47,772 nt of DNA, from NCBI GenBank assembly GCA_015064295.1, contig SVSM01000011.1:1-47772 (forward strand), written 5' to 3'. This document shows, piece after piece, positions 35,966-45,902 of this stretch. The translations under genes and the position numbers were made by a program. The notes beneath the pieces are model-generated. The model searched no databases and was not told the origin of the DNA. It worked only from the letters and a program-made list of their open reading frames with translations. This DNA is from Oscillospiraceae bacterium (GTDB lineage: Bacteria > Bacillota > Clostridia > Oscillospirales > CAG-272). Positions within the stretch are counted from its first letter, which is position 1. Each line of letters opens with the position of its first letter.

Positions 35966-36679
35966 ATGTACACTGAAACCATCAAAACCGTCTTAATCCA
36001 AAACAACGTCCCCGTCACCACCCCCCAAGCGGAGCGTCTCTCCCGCTATTTAACCGAGCTTTTAGAAACCAATCAAACCATGAACCTCACCGCCATCCGA
36101 GACCCCGAGGAGGCGATCCTCAAGCATCTCGCCGATTGCGGTATCTGTGCCGCCGCCATCCCGCCGAAGGCGGACCTTCTCGACGTGGGAAGCGGAGCGG
36201 GGCTCCCCGCGTTCCCCTTCGCCATCCTCCGCCCGGACATCAAGGTCACCGCCCTTGACAGCACCGGCAAAAAGGCCGACTTCATCGCCGAGACCGCCAA
36301 GAAGCTGGAGCTCCCCAACCTCCGTGCCATCTGCCGCCGTGCCGAGGACCTGGCCAAGGATCGAAGCTACCGCGAGCGCTATACCGCCGTTTCGGCCCGC
36401 GCCGTGGCGAGAATGAACGTGTTATCGGAGCTTTGTCTGCCCTTTTTGAAGGTGGGGGGCGTCTTCCTTGCCATGAAGAGCCGACTGGCCGACGAGGAGC
36501 TGGCCGAGGCCCTATCTGGCATCGGCACCCTGGGTGGTAAGCCCCGGGAGACCCGCCGCTTCTCCCTTGTGGGGGGAGAGGAGGAGGCCGAGCGCTGCCT
36601 GATCCTGGTAGACAAGCGGGCCCATACCCCACCCCAGTTTCCCCGCGTCTATACGAGAATCGCCGCCAAGCCCCTGTAA
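35966..36679 (+). CDS. rsmG: 16S rRNA (guanine527-N7)-methyltransferase
   Basis: TMNLTAIRDPEEAILKHLADC; LLDVGSGAGLPAFPFAI; ALDSTGKKADFI. Confidence 0.95.
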   Translation: MYTETIKTVLIQNNVPVTTPQAERLSRYLTELLETNQTMNLTAIRDPEEAILKHLADCGICAAAIPPKADLLDVGSGAGLPAFPFAILRPDIKVTALDSTGKKADFIAETAKKLELPNLRAICRRAEDLAKDRSYRERYTAVSARAVARMNVLSELCLPFLKVGGVFLAMKSRLADEELAEALSGIGTLGGKPRETRRFSLVGGEEEAERCLILVDKRAHTPPQFPRVYTRIAAKPL

Positions 36680-36691
36680 GGGGTACCTTTA

Positions 36692-36765
36692 CGCAGGGGC
36701 GCCGCCCCTGCACCCTGCGTGGGAACCACTCGCGCTCAAAGGACGTTGAACCGCCCGCAGCTTCG
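36692..36765 (+). repeat. Degenerate S-element
   Basis: CAGGGGCGCCGCCCCTG then GTTGAACCGCCCG..TTCGTTTCGGACGAGG. Confidence 0.5.
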
Positions 36766-36820
36766 TTTCGGACGAGGATGACGAAAGCATCGAAAAAATA
36801 AAATATTTTTCAAAACGCTC

Positions 36821-36849
36821 TTGACAAACGGGTGGGTATGTGTTACAAT
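36821..36849 (+). promoter_or_regulatory. feo operon promoter
   Basis: TTGACA (36821-36826), 17 bp, TACAAT (36844-36849). Confidence 0.75.
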
Positions 36850-36907
36850 AACGAACGGTTAGCGTTGGCTAACCGTTCGTTATCCCACATAGTTAGTCTG
36901 TGCTAAC
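36848..36907 (+). promoter_or_regulatory. Metalloregulator operators at feoA
   Basis: 16-bp perfect inverted repeat ATAACGAACGGTTAGC-GTTG-GCTAACCGTTCGTTAT (36848-36883) and GTTAG-TCTGTG-CTAAC (36892-36907). Confidence 0.65.
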
Positions 36908-36941
36908 GCCCAAACGGCGGGAAGCATGAGGAGATTCGAGG

Positions 36942-37163
36942 ATGAATACCTTAAAGAATGTAAAGGTCGGCGCCACCGTCAAGGTCGTCAAGCTCCACGG
37001 AGAAGGCCCCGTCAGGCGCCGCATTATGGATATGGGTATCACCAAGGGCGTTACGATCTACGTCCGCAAGGTGGCTCCCCTGGGAGACCCTATCGAGGTC
37101 ACGGTAAGGGGCTACGAGCTTTCGCTCCGTCGCGCCGACGCCGAGATGGTGGAGGTGGAATAG
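36942..37163 (+). CDS. feoA: Ferrous iron transport protein A
   Basis: 73-aa SH3-like FeoA: RRRIMDMGITKGVTIYVRKVAPLGDPIEVTVRGYELSLRRADAEMVEVE. Confidence 0.94.
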   Translation: MNTLKNVKVGATVKVVKLHGEGPVRRRIMDMGITKGVTIYVRKVAPLGDPIEVTVRGYELSLRRADAEMVEVE

Positions 37164-37238
37164 AGGCATCCGGGCCCGCCTGAGGGCGGCACCCTTCGAC
37201 GCGCTCGTCCGCTTTTGAGCGTTTATTTTTTGGCAATC

Positions 37239-37256
37239 GGTTAGCCAACACTAACC
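37239..37256 (+). promoter_or_regulatory. Third GGTTAG-N6-CTAACC operator upstream of feoB
   Basis: GGTTAGCCAACACTAACC. Confidence 0.55.
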
Positions 37257-37277
37257 AAAGAGAAAGGACATAGAGGC

Positions 37278-39464
37278 ATGAGCATCCGCATCGCCCTTGC
37301 CGGCAATCCCAACTGCGGCAAGACTACCTTGTTCAATACCCTGACGGGGTCCAATCAGTACGTGGGCAACTGGCCCGGCGTCACGGTGGAGAAGAAAGAG
37401 GGTAAGTTAAAGAAGTATGACGCTGTCACCGTCACCGACCTGCCCGGCATCTACTCCCTGTCGCCCTACACCTTGGAAGAGGTGGTGGCAAGAAACTATT
37501 TGGTGGGCGAGCGTCCCGAGGTGATCCTGAACGTAGTGGACGGCACCAATTTGGAGCGCAATCTGTACTTAACGACCCAGCTGATGGAGCTGGGGATCCC
37601 GGTGGTGGTGGCCATCAACATGATGGACGTGGTCAGAAAGAACGGTGATACCATCGATACCGAACGGCTCAGCCGTGAGCTGGGTTGCCCCATCGTGGAG
37701 ATCTCGGCCCTGAAGGGGGACGGCACCTGGGAGGCCGCCGAGGCGGCCTGCGAGGCCGCCCGCTCCGGCAAGATCGAGCCGATGCACATCTTCTCCGGCG
37801 CGGTGGAGCACGTGCTGGCTCATATCGAGGAGGCGACGGTTCACGGTCTCCCCGAGGAGCGGCAACGCTGGTACGCCGTGAAGCTCTTTGAGCGTGACCA
37901 AGACGTACGGGATCAGTTAGGGCTTTCGGAGGCGATCCTGACCCATATCGAGCAGGATATCGTTGCCGTGGAGACGCGTCTGGATGATGACGCCGAAGCC
38001 ATTATCACCAACGACCGCTACGACTATATCACCTCGCTTGTGGCCCGATGCTGCAAGAAAAAGAGCGCGGGGAGACGAACGCTGTCGGACAAGATCGACA
38101 GCGTCGTGACCAATCGGATTTTGGCGCTGCCCATCTTCGTGGCGGTCATGTTCCTCGTCTACTTCCTGTCTATCGGGTCTGTCGGCAGCTTTACCGTGGC
38201 GTTTATGAACGACGGCCTCTTCGGCTCCTTTGCCGAGGCGGTGGAGGCGGGGGATCTGCCCGCCTTTATGGGAAGCTGGGTCAGCGTGCCCGAGCTTCTT
38301 GACATGGCGCTTCTCAATGCCGAGGGCACGCCCGTCATCGCCGAGTGGCTCTACTCCTTGATTCAGGACGGTATCGTGGGCGGTGTTGGCGCCGTACTGG
38401 GCTTCGTGCCCCAGATGCTGATCCTGTTCCTCCTGCTCTCGCTGCTTGAGGACTGCGGCTATATGTCCCGCGTGGCCTTCATTATGGACCGCATCTTCCG
38501 TAAATTCGGTCTGTCCGGCAAGTCCTTCATCCCCATGCTGGTGGCATCGGGCTGCGGGGTGCCGGGTATCATGGCCTCCCGCACCATCGAGCAGGACCGT
38601 GATCGCAAGATGACCATCATGACCACCGGCTTTATCCCCTGCGGCGCCAAGATGCCCTTCGTGGCCCTGGTGGCAGGCGCCTTTTTCGGGGGCAGTGCCT
38701 GGGTGGCCACCGCCGCCTATTTCATCGGCGTGGGCGCCGTTGTTTTGTCGGGAATCCTTTTGAAAAAGACAAAAGCCTTTTCCGGCGATCCCGCTCCCTT
38801 CGTCATGGAGCTGCCGGCCTATCATGCCCCGCTGCCGCGCAACGTGCTCCGTACCACCTGGGACCGGGGTTGGTCCTTCATCGTGCGGGCAGGCACCGTT
38901 ATCTTTATGGCCAGCGTGGCCATTTGGATGCTGAATAACCTCTCCTTTTCGGGCGGCTTCCATTTTATTACCGAGGAGGCGGGCGGCAGCTCTGTCCTGG
39001 AGGTCATCGGCGGTGCGCTGGCCTATCTGTTTAAGCCTCTCGGCTTCGGCAAATGGGAGGCGACCGTGGCCACGATCCTCGGCCTTCTGGCCAAGGAAGA
39101 GGTAGTTGGCGTCTTCGGCGCTCTCGGCCTCGGCTCGGCAGAGGAGGCGCTGGTCTACGTTCTGGACGGAAGCAAGCTGGCCGGAATTTCGTTTATGATC
39201 TTCAATCTGCTCTGCGCCCCCTGCGTCGGCGCTATGGGCGCCATCAAGCGTGAAATGAACAACGGCAAGTGGACGGCCTTTGCCATCGGCTATATGTGCG
39301 TCTTTGCCTATGCCGTGTCCCTTGTGGTCTATCAGTTCGGCGCCTGGTTTATCGGCGCGGGGAATCTCGTGGGAACTGTTTCCGCCGCACTGGTGCTGAT
39401 CGTCTTCCTCTATCTCCTGCTCCGTCCCTACAAGCAGGCTGACAAGCTGACGCTTGCCAAGTAA
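37278..39464 (+). CDS. feoB: Ferrous iron transport protein B
   Basis: G1 GNPNCGKTTLFN, DLPGIYSLSPY, gating motifs (CGVPGIMASRT, GFIPCGAKMPF). Confidence 0.98.
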   Translation: MSIRIALAGNPNCGKTTLFNTLTGSNQYVGNWPGVTVEKKEGKLKKYDAVTVTDLPGIYSLSPYTLEEVVARNYLVGERPEVILNVVDGTNLERNLYLTTQLMELGIPVVVAINMMDVVRKNGDTIDTERLSRELGCPIVEISALKGDGTWEAAEAACEAARSGKIEPMHIFSGAVEHVLAHIEEATVHGLPEERQRWYAVKLFERDQDVRDQLGLSEAILTHIEQDIVAVETRLDDDAEAIITNDRYDYITSLVARCCKKKSAGRRTLSDKIDSVVTNRILALPIFVAVMFLVYFLSIGSVGSFTVAFMNDGLFGSFAEAVEAGDLPAFMGSWVSVPELLDMALLNAEGTPVIAEWLYSLIQDGIVGGVGAVLGFVPQMLILFLLLSLLEDCGYMSRVAFIMDRIFRKFGLSGKSFIPMLVASGCGVPGIMASRTIEQDRDRKMTIMTTGFIPCGAKMPFVALVAGAFFGGSAWVATAAYFIGVGAVVLSGILLKKTKAFSGDPAPFVMELPAYHAPLPRNVLRTTWDRGWSFIVRAGTVIFMASVAIWMLNNLSFSGGFHFITEEAGGSSVLEVIGGALAYLFKPLGFGKWEATVATILGLLAKEEVVGVFGALGLGSAEEALVYVLDGSKLAGISFMIFNLLCAPCVGAMGAIKREMNNGKWTAFAIGYMCVFAYAVSLVVYQFGAWFIGAGNLVGTVSAALVLIVFLYLLLRPYKQADKLTLAK

Positions 39465-39499
39465 TGCCTCTTAACCTACCCTGAAAGGAGTGTCCTTCT

Positions 39500-39670
39500 A
39501 TGGCTTGGATCCTGGCGAATTTGCCGACCATTGCCGTCTCTGCCGTGCTGGTTGTCCTTCTGGCGCTGGTTTGCGTTTACCTGATTTCCCTGAAAAAGAA
39601 GGGTAAGTCCACCTGCAGCTGTGGCTGCGGCGGATGCCCCATGAAGGATTCCTGTCACGGAAAACGGTGA
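39500..39670 (+). CDS. FeoB-associated Cys-rich membrane protein
   Basis: MAWILANLPTIAVSAVLVVLLALVCVYLISLKKKGKSTCSCGCGGCPMKDSCHGKR*; GAAAGGAG ribosome-binding site; follows feoB. Not in the ORF track. Confidence 0.85.
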   Translation: MAWILANLPTIAVSAVLVVLLALVCVYLISLKKKGKSTCSCGCGGCPMKDSCHGKR

Positions 39671-39765
39671 GGAAAAAGGGGGGCGTAACCCCGTATCCCG
39701 TCATAAACCGTATGGCACGAGCGCTTTGGCTTTCCCAAAGCCTTGGGCAGAGAAAAGGCCCGATC

Positions 39766-39803
39766 AAGCTCTTCTTCCTATGGGAAGGAGAGCTTTTCTT
39801 TTC
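39766..39803 (+). terminator. Terminator of feo operon
   Basis: AAGCTCTTCTTCC-TATG-GGAAGGAGAGCTT-TTCTTTT. Confidence 0.65.
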
Positions 39804-39912
39804 GGCAGATCAGGCGTTTAGCCGAACTGTCTACCGCCCTCCCCAACGCTCATTCCCTTGTGTATAAAATGTAAATTTTAGCGCAAAAAATGTAAAAAGC
39901 GGAGGAGAGCCC

Positions 39913-39940
39913 TTGCGACGGGTGGCGAACGTGATATAAT
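39913..39940 (+). promoter_or_regulatory. Promoter for AI-2E-type permease/pgsA
   Basis: TTGCGA-N16-TATAAT. Confidence 0.5.
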
Positions 39941-40050
39941 AATAAGAGTAGGATGGGATTCCCATATCCGTCCGAACCCCTGTAAAAAGCCGTCGGACAA
40001 GCGGGCGACCGCTGCCGACTTTTGTGAAGCTCGGAAAGGAGACCTTTGAT

Positions 40051-41298
40051 ATGACCGACCGTGACCGCAAGGGAAACGACCTTGCCGCAAGAGAAGCCGA
40101 GGAAGGGGCAGGCAAAAAGCTGCGGGCCTGGGAGACGCGCCGCTTCCGATCCAATCTGTTGTTTGCCGCCTCCGTCATCCTGATCTACTTTTTCATTGCC
40201 AACCTCGATACCATGGGGAACAAGGTGATCGGCTTTTTCTCCCTGTTTTCTCCTCTGCTGATCGGCGTGCTGCTGGCGCTGATCCTGAACATTCCGCTGA
40301 GAGGGATCGAAAAGCTCTTCTTCCTGCTCCGCAGTAAGTCGAAGGCCAAGCGCAAGCCCTCCGACCGCTTGATCTCCACCGTCAGCCTGATCCTCACCTT
40401 CCTGCTGACGCTGCTTCTCCTGTATTTTGTGGGCAACAGCGTCATTCCCCAGGTTGTGGAGTCCTTCAAGAGCATCGTCGGCTCGGTGGAGAGCTATTAT
40501 CCCAAGGCACTTTCCTATCTGGAGGACTGGGGCATTGACACCAGCGACCTGCAGGAGCTGATGAGCAAGATCGATTTAAGCGAGCTCTGGAAAACCCTTA
40601 CCAACAACGCCGGCACTATTCTCGATACCGCCTTCAGCACCGTAAAGGGTGCCTTTGCGGTGGTCGCCAATCTGGTCACCGCAGTGATCTTCGCGGTATA
40701 CATCCTTGCCAACCGCCGCAACCTGAAGCGGCAGAGCGGGAAGATCTTACAGGCCTACTGCAAGCCCTCCACCGCTCATAAGATCCAATACGTAGGCAAG
40801 CTGGTCATTCAGACCTTCTCCAACTTTTTCTCGGGACAGTGTTTGGAAGCTGTCATTTTGGGTATCATCTTCTTTATCGCCATGTCGCTCTTCAAGTTCC
40901 CTTACGCGGTGGTTATCAGCGTCATCATTGCCGTGACGGCCCTGATCCCCTACGTGGGAGCCTTTGTTGGCTGTGCCGTGGGAGCCCTGCTGATCTTTAT
41001 GCAAAGTCCCATGCGGGCCCTGTTCTTCATTATCATGTTCCTGGTGATCCAGCAGCTGGAAAACCATCTCATTTATCCCCGTGTGGTGGGGACCTCGGTG
41101 GGACTCCCCGCCATCTGGACCTTTGCGGCCTTGATCGTCGGCGGCGCCGTTTACGGCGTGGCGGGCATGATCCTCTTTATTCCCATGGCCTCGGTGTTCT
41201 ACTCGCTGCTCAAGAGCGACGTGAACGCCCGCATCAAGAAGCAAGAGGAAAAGGCGGCGTCCTCCCAGGATGCCCCGAGGGACGGAAACGAAACCTGA
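40051..41298 (+). CDS. AI-2E/PerM family transporter
   Basis: Polytopic; LIYPRVVGTSVGLPAIWTFAALIVGGAVYGVAGMILFIPMASV C-terminal signature. Confidence 0.9.
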   Translation: MTDRDRKGNDLAAREAEEGAGKKLRAWETRRFRSNLLFAASVILIYFFIANLDTMGNKVIGFFSLFSPLLIGVLLALILNIPLRGIEKLFFLLRSKSKAKRKPSDRLISTVSLILTFLLTLLLLYFVGNSVIPQVVESFKSIVGSVESYYPKALSYLEDWGIDTSDLQELMSKIDLSELWKTLTNNAGTILDTAFSTVKGAFAVVANLVTAVIFAVYILANRRNLKRQSGKILQAYCKPSTAHKIQYVGKLVIQTFSNFFSGQCLEAVILGIIFFIAMSLFKFPYAVVISVIIAVTALIPYVGAFVGCAVGALLIFMQSPMRALFFIIMFLVIQQLENHLIYPRVVGTSVGLPAIWTFAALIVGGAVYGVAGMILFIPMASVFYSLLKSDVNARIKKQEEKAASSQDAPRDGNET

Positions 41299-41314
41299 AA
41301 CGACGGAGCTTTCT

Positions 41315-41884
41315 ATGAACGATGTCAAAAAGGATCTTCTGACGGTACCGAATCTGTTAACGCTTTTTCGGATTCTGTTGATTCCCGTTTACGCCGTGCT
41401 CTATATGCGGGCGACGACGCTGCGGGACTATATCGTCTCGGCGGCGGTGCTGGCGGTGTCGGCGCTGACCGATATGGTGGACGGGATCGTGGCACGAAAG
41501 TGCAACATGATCTCCCGCCTCGGTATTATGCTGGATCCCTTTGCCGATAAGCTGACACAGGGCGTGATTATGCTTTGCCTGACCATCCGCCATCCCGAGA
41601 TCCTGCCGCTTTTGATCTTCTTTGTGGTCAAGGAGGGGTTCATGTTCGTGATGGGGTGCCGTCTTCTGCGGCAGAAAAAGATCCTGGACGGCGCGCTGAT
41701 GACGGGAAAGGTGTGCACCACGGTGCTCTTTCTCGGTATGATCGCGTTGGTGGTGTTTCCCAAGATGCCGGCGCCGGGTGTAGCGGTTATCGTTTCGGTC
41801 TGCGCGGTGTTTATGGCGGTTTCGTTGGTGTCGTATATTTTGTGTTATGTGAAGAATTCATCGCATATTAAGGATTGGGATTGA
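41315..41884 (+). CDS. pgsA: CDP-diacylglycerol-glycerol-3-phosphate phosphatidyltransferase-like protein
   Basis: CDP-alcohol phosphotransferase motif DMVDGIVARKCNMISRLGIMLDPFADK. Confidence 0.92.
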   Translation: MNDVKKDLLTVPNLLTLFRILLIPVYAVLYMRATTLRDYIVSAAVLAVSALTDMVDGIVARKCNMISRLGIMLDPFADKLTQGVIMLCLTIRHPEILPLLIFFVVKEGFMFVMGCRLLRQKKILDGALMTGKVCTTVLFLGMIALVVFPKMPAPGVAVIVSVCAVFMAVSLVSYILCYVKNSSHIKDWD

Positions 41885-41914
41885 TGTTTTCCCTGCGGGG
41901 CTAAATGTTGATTT

Positions 41915-42565
41915 CTTCTTGATGTGTTTGTTTCTTCTAATCGTTCGTTGAGAAGATAGAATAAGAAAGAACTGTTTTTTGCAACTTTCTTTCCGCAAAG
42001 AAAGTTGCGCAAAGAAGGCGCCAAGGAGGGGCTGAGCCATCGCACCAAAAAACAAGTTTTTGGTGGCGATTCTTAAGCCCCTCCTTTGGAAACCTCCCCT
42101 TTCATCTAAAAGATATCGCTTAACCTACCAAGGTTACACCTGCGGCACTGCGGCCAAAGTCCCTGCTATCGGTGATTCGTCCGAAGGCGTAAGGCGGTGC
42201 TGTTAATCTTGCTTTTTCAAAAGGATGGCCGCAGAGATCGTTTTCTGGCAACAACACTGCGTCCATTCAACCTTTTTCATTGTGGACCGCAGAGGCAGTC
42301 ACATCTGTAAGAATCACCGACCCGCAGGAGCTTGCGCTCAACATGAAACAAGACCCCTTTGCACTAATGTCCCCTCGGGCAAGAGGGGGTTGGGGGATTT
42401 TAAAGGGGGAGGGGTTTATGAGACGGGACAAAAGCTTGTCTTTTCTCTCGACGAATCACCCCTATCCCCCTTTAACGTGTGTTCTTTGGTACTTTCTTTT
42501 CACGAGAAAAGAAAGCACATAAAAAGAGCTAATGTACAGTTACTTTTCCTAACGACAAGAAGAAA
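41915..42565 (+). repeat. L-element copy E (divergent)
   Basis: Start motif, hairpin GCAACTTTCTTTCCGCAAAGAAAGTTGC, third cassette type (42021-42089), conserved core, replaced distal half, end motif CTAATGTACAGTTAC. Confidence 0.88.
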
Positions 42566-42600
42566 ACAAGCCTTTTTCCAAAAAACAAAAAGCTCCCCCC

Positions 42601-42632
42601 GCCACGCCGCCTCTGCGGCGTGGCTTTTTTCA
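42601..42632 (+). terminator. Strong intrinsic terminator
   Basis: GCCACGCCGC-CTCT-GCGGCGTGGC-TTTTTT. Confidence 0.85.
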
Positions 42633-42740
42633 TAAAAAACGCCTTCCGAATGTAAATATTTCATTAACCTATGGCAATTTGCAGAAAAGTATGTTACAAT
42701 ATATGATGAATACCTATCGAAAACGAAAGGAGCTCTCGCC

Positions 42741-45700
42741 GTGTTGATCCGTTATATGAAAAAACTCATCCCCATCACCGTAGCGATCCTGCTGACGGTG
42801 GCGGCGATTCCTTTCGTTGCCCCCTTCGCGGTTTCGGCCGAGGCCGCTCCCTCTACCGTGTCGGAGCCCGACGCCCGCGTGATGAAGGAGGCCATCGACG
42901 TCATGGAGGACGACTTCAACCGTGCCACGGTAGACTGGACGGTAAAGAGCGGCACCGCTGAGGCGGTCACCGCGCTTTCCTCCGCCCCCTACGCTGCCTT
43001 TGAGGGGAGCCGTTCTCTCCTTCTGACCGCCGATGGGAATACCGTTTCCCTGTCCCGCAAGCCCGAGAAGCTGGGCGAGCTGTCCCGCGTTCGGTTTTTG
43101 ATGGCGGCAGTCTACGCACCCGCCGACGGCGGGAGCGTGACGGTGACGGCAACGGTTCGAGATCAAGGGAAAACCTACACCCGCACCGAAGCCCTGATTC
43201 CCGGCCGCTGGCAGGCGGTGGTCTTTGACCTGACCGACGCCAAGCTCTCGGGGCGGGCCACCGAGCTTCGCCTGACCTTTACCGCCTCGGAGAAGGGAAA
43301 GACCTTTCTTCTTGACACCCTGGGAGGAGGCACCGAGACCACCGACGCCTTCACCGTTCGCCATCTGGCACCGACCTACCGCGGGGAGGGCTGCTCCTTT
43401 CAGGTAACGCCCTCCGGCAGCATGGAGGTCCTGGTGACGGGCGGGGGGCAGTATATCGAGGCGGAGAGCCCGGCGCTCACCGATTTCAGCGGCGGCGTGG
43501 GCATCCGCGTCCGGCTGAACAATCGATCGAATTGCCGTTCCCTTACCCTGCGCTATACCACCCTGAGCGCCCCCGAGTATACCGAAAAGCGCAGTGAGAC
43601 CGTTGCCATTCCCGAGGGGGATGGCGTGGTGTCCTGTCTGTTCCCGATTCCCGAGTCCTACGTGGGACGCTTCCGGGTGGAATTTGACGGGCTCTGCTTC
43701 GGGGAGATCGAGATCCTGTCGGTAACGGCGGCGCCCTGCTACACAGGAGCTCCCACCGTGGGCACCGTCAGCGAGTGCCTCATCGGCAAGAGCCGTGACA
43801 CCGTCACGGTGAAGGGCAGCATCGGGGCGGAGAACGTCACGAAATACGCCGACTGCACCCTGTATCTGTACGAGCTGGCTCCCTGGGAGGAGCTGAGCGC
43901 CGTTTCCACCGCCCGCCCCGCCGTGGCGGAGACAACGCTGAACGGTGCCGAGTTTTCCTTCACCGTCGCCCTTTCCGAGGGGAGGGAGGAGCTGTACCGC
44001 AAATACGCGGTGATGGTCTACTACGCCGGCGCGCTGGTGCCGGTGGGAAGCCCTCGCTTTATCAACAATCCCGAGGCGCTGGCTGCCGATACGGCGGGCC
44101 GGGCCCTGTCCTCGATCAAGGGATATTGGCCCTTGACGGGAGATTATCTCTTTGACGGAGTTTCCTGTACGACGGTGGAGATCCGTCTTGATAAATTCGT
44201 GTCCCTTGGCGAAGGCGCCATGACCCATCGGGTGGGTAACGCCTCCTGTTCCTTTGACACCGCTTACGTCGAGGCGCTGGACAAGCAAATGCAGGAATAC
44301 CGTGCCTGCGGCGTGAAGGTGTACCTCCTTCTGCGGCTGGCCCTTTCCGACGATCTGTCGCGAAACGATCTGCTCTGTCACCCCCGGGCGGCGGGCGGGC
44401 AATACGCGGCCTTCAATACCGTAAGTGAAAACGGAATCGGCGCCCTTCGTGCCGTCTGCGACTTCCTGGTGAACCGCTACGGGACGCCGGGCGGGAAGAG
44501 CGATAATCTGATGGGGTTCGCGGTAGGCTCGTCGGTCAACGACGCCGCCACCCATTACGCCATGGGAGACGCGGACCTGGTGGGACTGGCCAAGGCCTAC
44601 GGCAACGCCCTGCGGGTGGTCTATAACGCCGCGCGGTCGGTCTCCTCGGCCATTGAGGTGTATATGCCCCTGGGGGGAAGCTGGTACGGCGCGGTCACCA
44701 CGAGCGGGACCTCCTCCTTCGATGCCCGCTCGGTGCTGGAGGCGGTGTCTGCCTACCTGAAGGCCGGCGGTGACATCGACTGGGATCTCTCCTACGACAT
44801 TTCCGTCGGGCAGGAGCGCTATCCTTGGGAGATCGATACCCCCGATCTCTCCTCCGAAGCCGCCGCCGTGACGGCGGTCAATCTGGAGGTGCTGACCTCC
44901 TATCTGGCAACCGAGCCCCTTTCCTATAAGGGCTCCTCCCGCGGGATCCTGCTCCTTGAGACCGAGCCCCGGGAGGCGGAGGACGAAAACGAGCGGATCC
45001 GGATGTCGGCCGATTACGTCTATACGTATTTGCGGCTGGCCCCCCGAGCCTTTGCTTCGGTGAGGGCCTGGATCCCCGCCCATCCCGTGAATTACAATCA
45101 GGTACTCACTTATATTGACACCAACCGTTTTTCGGAGGTCACCGCCTTTGCGGCGGAGCTCATCGGAACCGAGCGCTTCAACGCTCTCCTGCCCGATGCC
45201 GCGTCGGTGGTCAATCGCTACGTCAATGAGGTCAAGGCCGTGACCACGGTCCCCTCGGCGGTGAAGGGGGAGACCAGAATCTTCGACTTTTCCGACGGCA
45301 CCGCCGGCTGGTACGGAGCCCTCAACTGCGCGTCGCTGAAGGGCGGCACGACGCTGGAGGGACGGAGCGATCTGCTCAGCGTCCGACTGGCGTCGGCCGA
45401 CGCCGCCCTGTGGCGGGGGATCGCTACGGAGTTTGAGCAGTCTCTCGACTTTTCCCCGGCGCCTTATCTTGGCTTTACCTGCCGACCTGCCGTTTTGCCC
45501 GAAGGGGTGGAGACCCTGGAGCTGGCGGTGGTAGTGACGGCCGGAAGCAATATGCAGATCGCCACCCTGACGGTAACGGCAGGCGTGGATACCACCGTGG
45601 TGGTAGACCTGACCTCCTTCCCCGGCAAGGCCGCCTGTGACGGCATGGCCATCTACGCCAAGGGTGTGGACGGTGTCGACCTCGGAGAGCCTACCCTGCT

Positions 45701-45902
45701 GATCGGCTCGATCCGTGCCATGTCCGACCGATTGGGCGGAGCCGAGCTGGACCAAGCCATCCGCACCGATCATGCCGAGGAGGATCGCCCCACCGTGACC
45801 TTGACCACCGTCGTGACCGTGGCCGCCGTAGGCCTGCTGGCGCTGGTAGCCGAGGGCATCCGCATGATTCTCCGCAAAAAAGCAGAGGAAACCCAAGACT
45901 AA
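42741..45902 (+). CDS. Large exported, membrane-anchored protein (possibly DUF5722-like)
   Basis: Signal peptide (LIPITVAILLTVAAIPFVAPFAVSAEA), beta-rich N- and C-terminal domains, central ~350-aa domain, C-terminal TM (VVTVAAVGLLALVAEGI). Confidence 0.75.
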   Translation: MLIRYMKKLIPITVAILLTVAAIPFVAPFAVSAEAAPSTVSEPDARVMKEAIDVMEDDFNRATVDWTVKSGTAEAVTALSSAPYAAFEGSRSLLLTADGNTVSLSRKPEKLGELSRVRFLMAAVYAPADGGSVTVTATVRDQGKTYTRTEALIPGRWQAVVFDLTDAKLSGRATELRLTFTASEKGKTFLLDTLGGGTETTDAFTVRHLAPTYRGEGCSFQVTPSGSMEVLVTGGGQYIEAESPALTDFSGGVGIRVRLNNRSNCRSLTLRYTTLSAPEYTEKRSETVAIPEGDGVVSCLFPIPESYVGRFRVEFDGLCFGEIEILSVTAAPCYTGAPTVGTVSECLIGKSRDTVTVKGSIGAENVTKYADCTLYLYELAPWEELSAVSTARPAVAETTLNGAEFSFTVALSEGREELYRKYAVMVYYAGALVPVGSPRFINNPEALAADTAGRALSSIKGYWPLTGDYLFDGVSCTTVEIRLDKFVSLGEGAMTHRVGNASCSFDTAYVEALDKQMQEYRACGVKVYLLLRLALSDDLSRNDLLCHPRAAGGQYAAFNTVSENGIGALRAVCDFLVNRYGTPGGKSDNLMGFAVGSSVNDAATHYAMGDADLVGLAKAYGNALRVVYNAARSVSSAIEVYMPLGGSWYGAVTTSGTSSFDARSVLEAVSAYLKAGGDIDWDLSYDISVGQERYPWEIDTPDLSSEAAAVTAVNLEVLTSYLATEPLSYKGSSRGILLLETEPREAEDENERIRMSADYVYTYLRLAPRAFASVRAWIPAHPVNYNQVLTYIDTNRFSEVTAFAAELIGTERFNALLPDAASVVNRYVNEVKAVTTVPSAVKGETRIFDFSDGTAGWYGALNCASLKGGTTLEGRSDLLSVRLASADAALWRGIATEFEQSLDFSPAPYLGFTCRPAVLPEGVETLELAVVVTAGSNMQIATLTVTAGVDTTVVVDLTSFPGKAACDGMAIYAKGVDGVDLGEPTLLIGSIRAMSDRLGGAELDQAIRTDHAEEDRPTVTLTTVVTVAAVGLLALVAEGIRMILRKKAEETQD

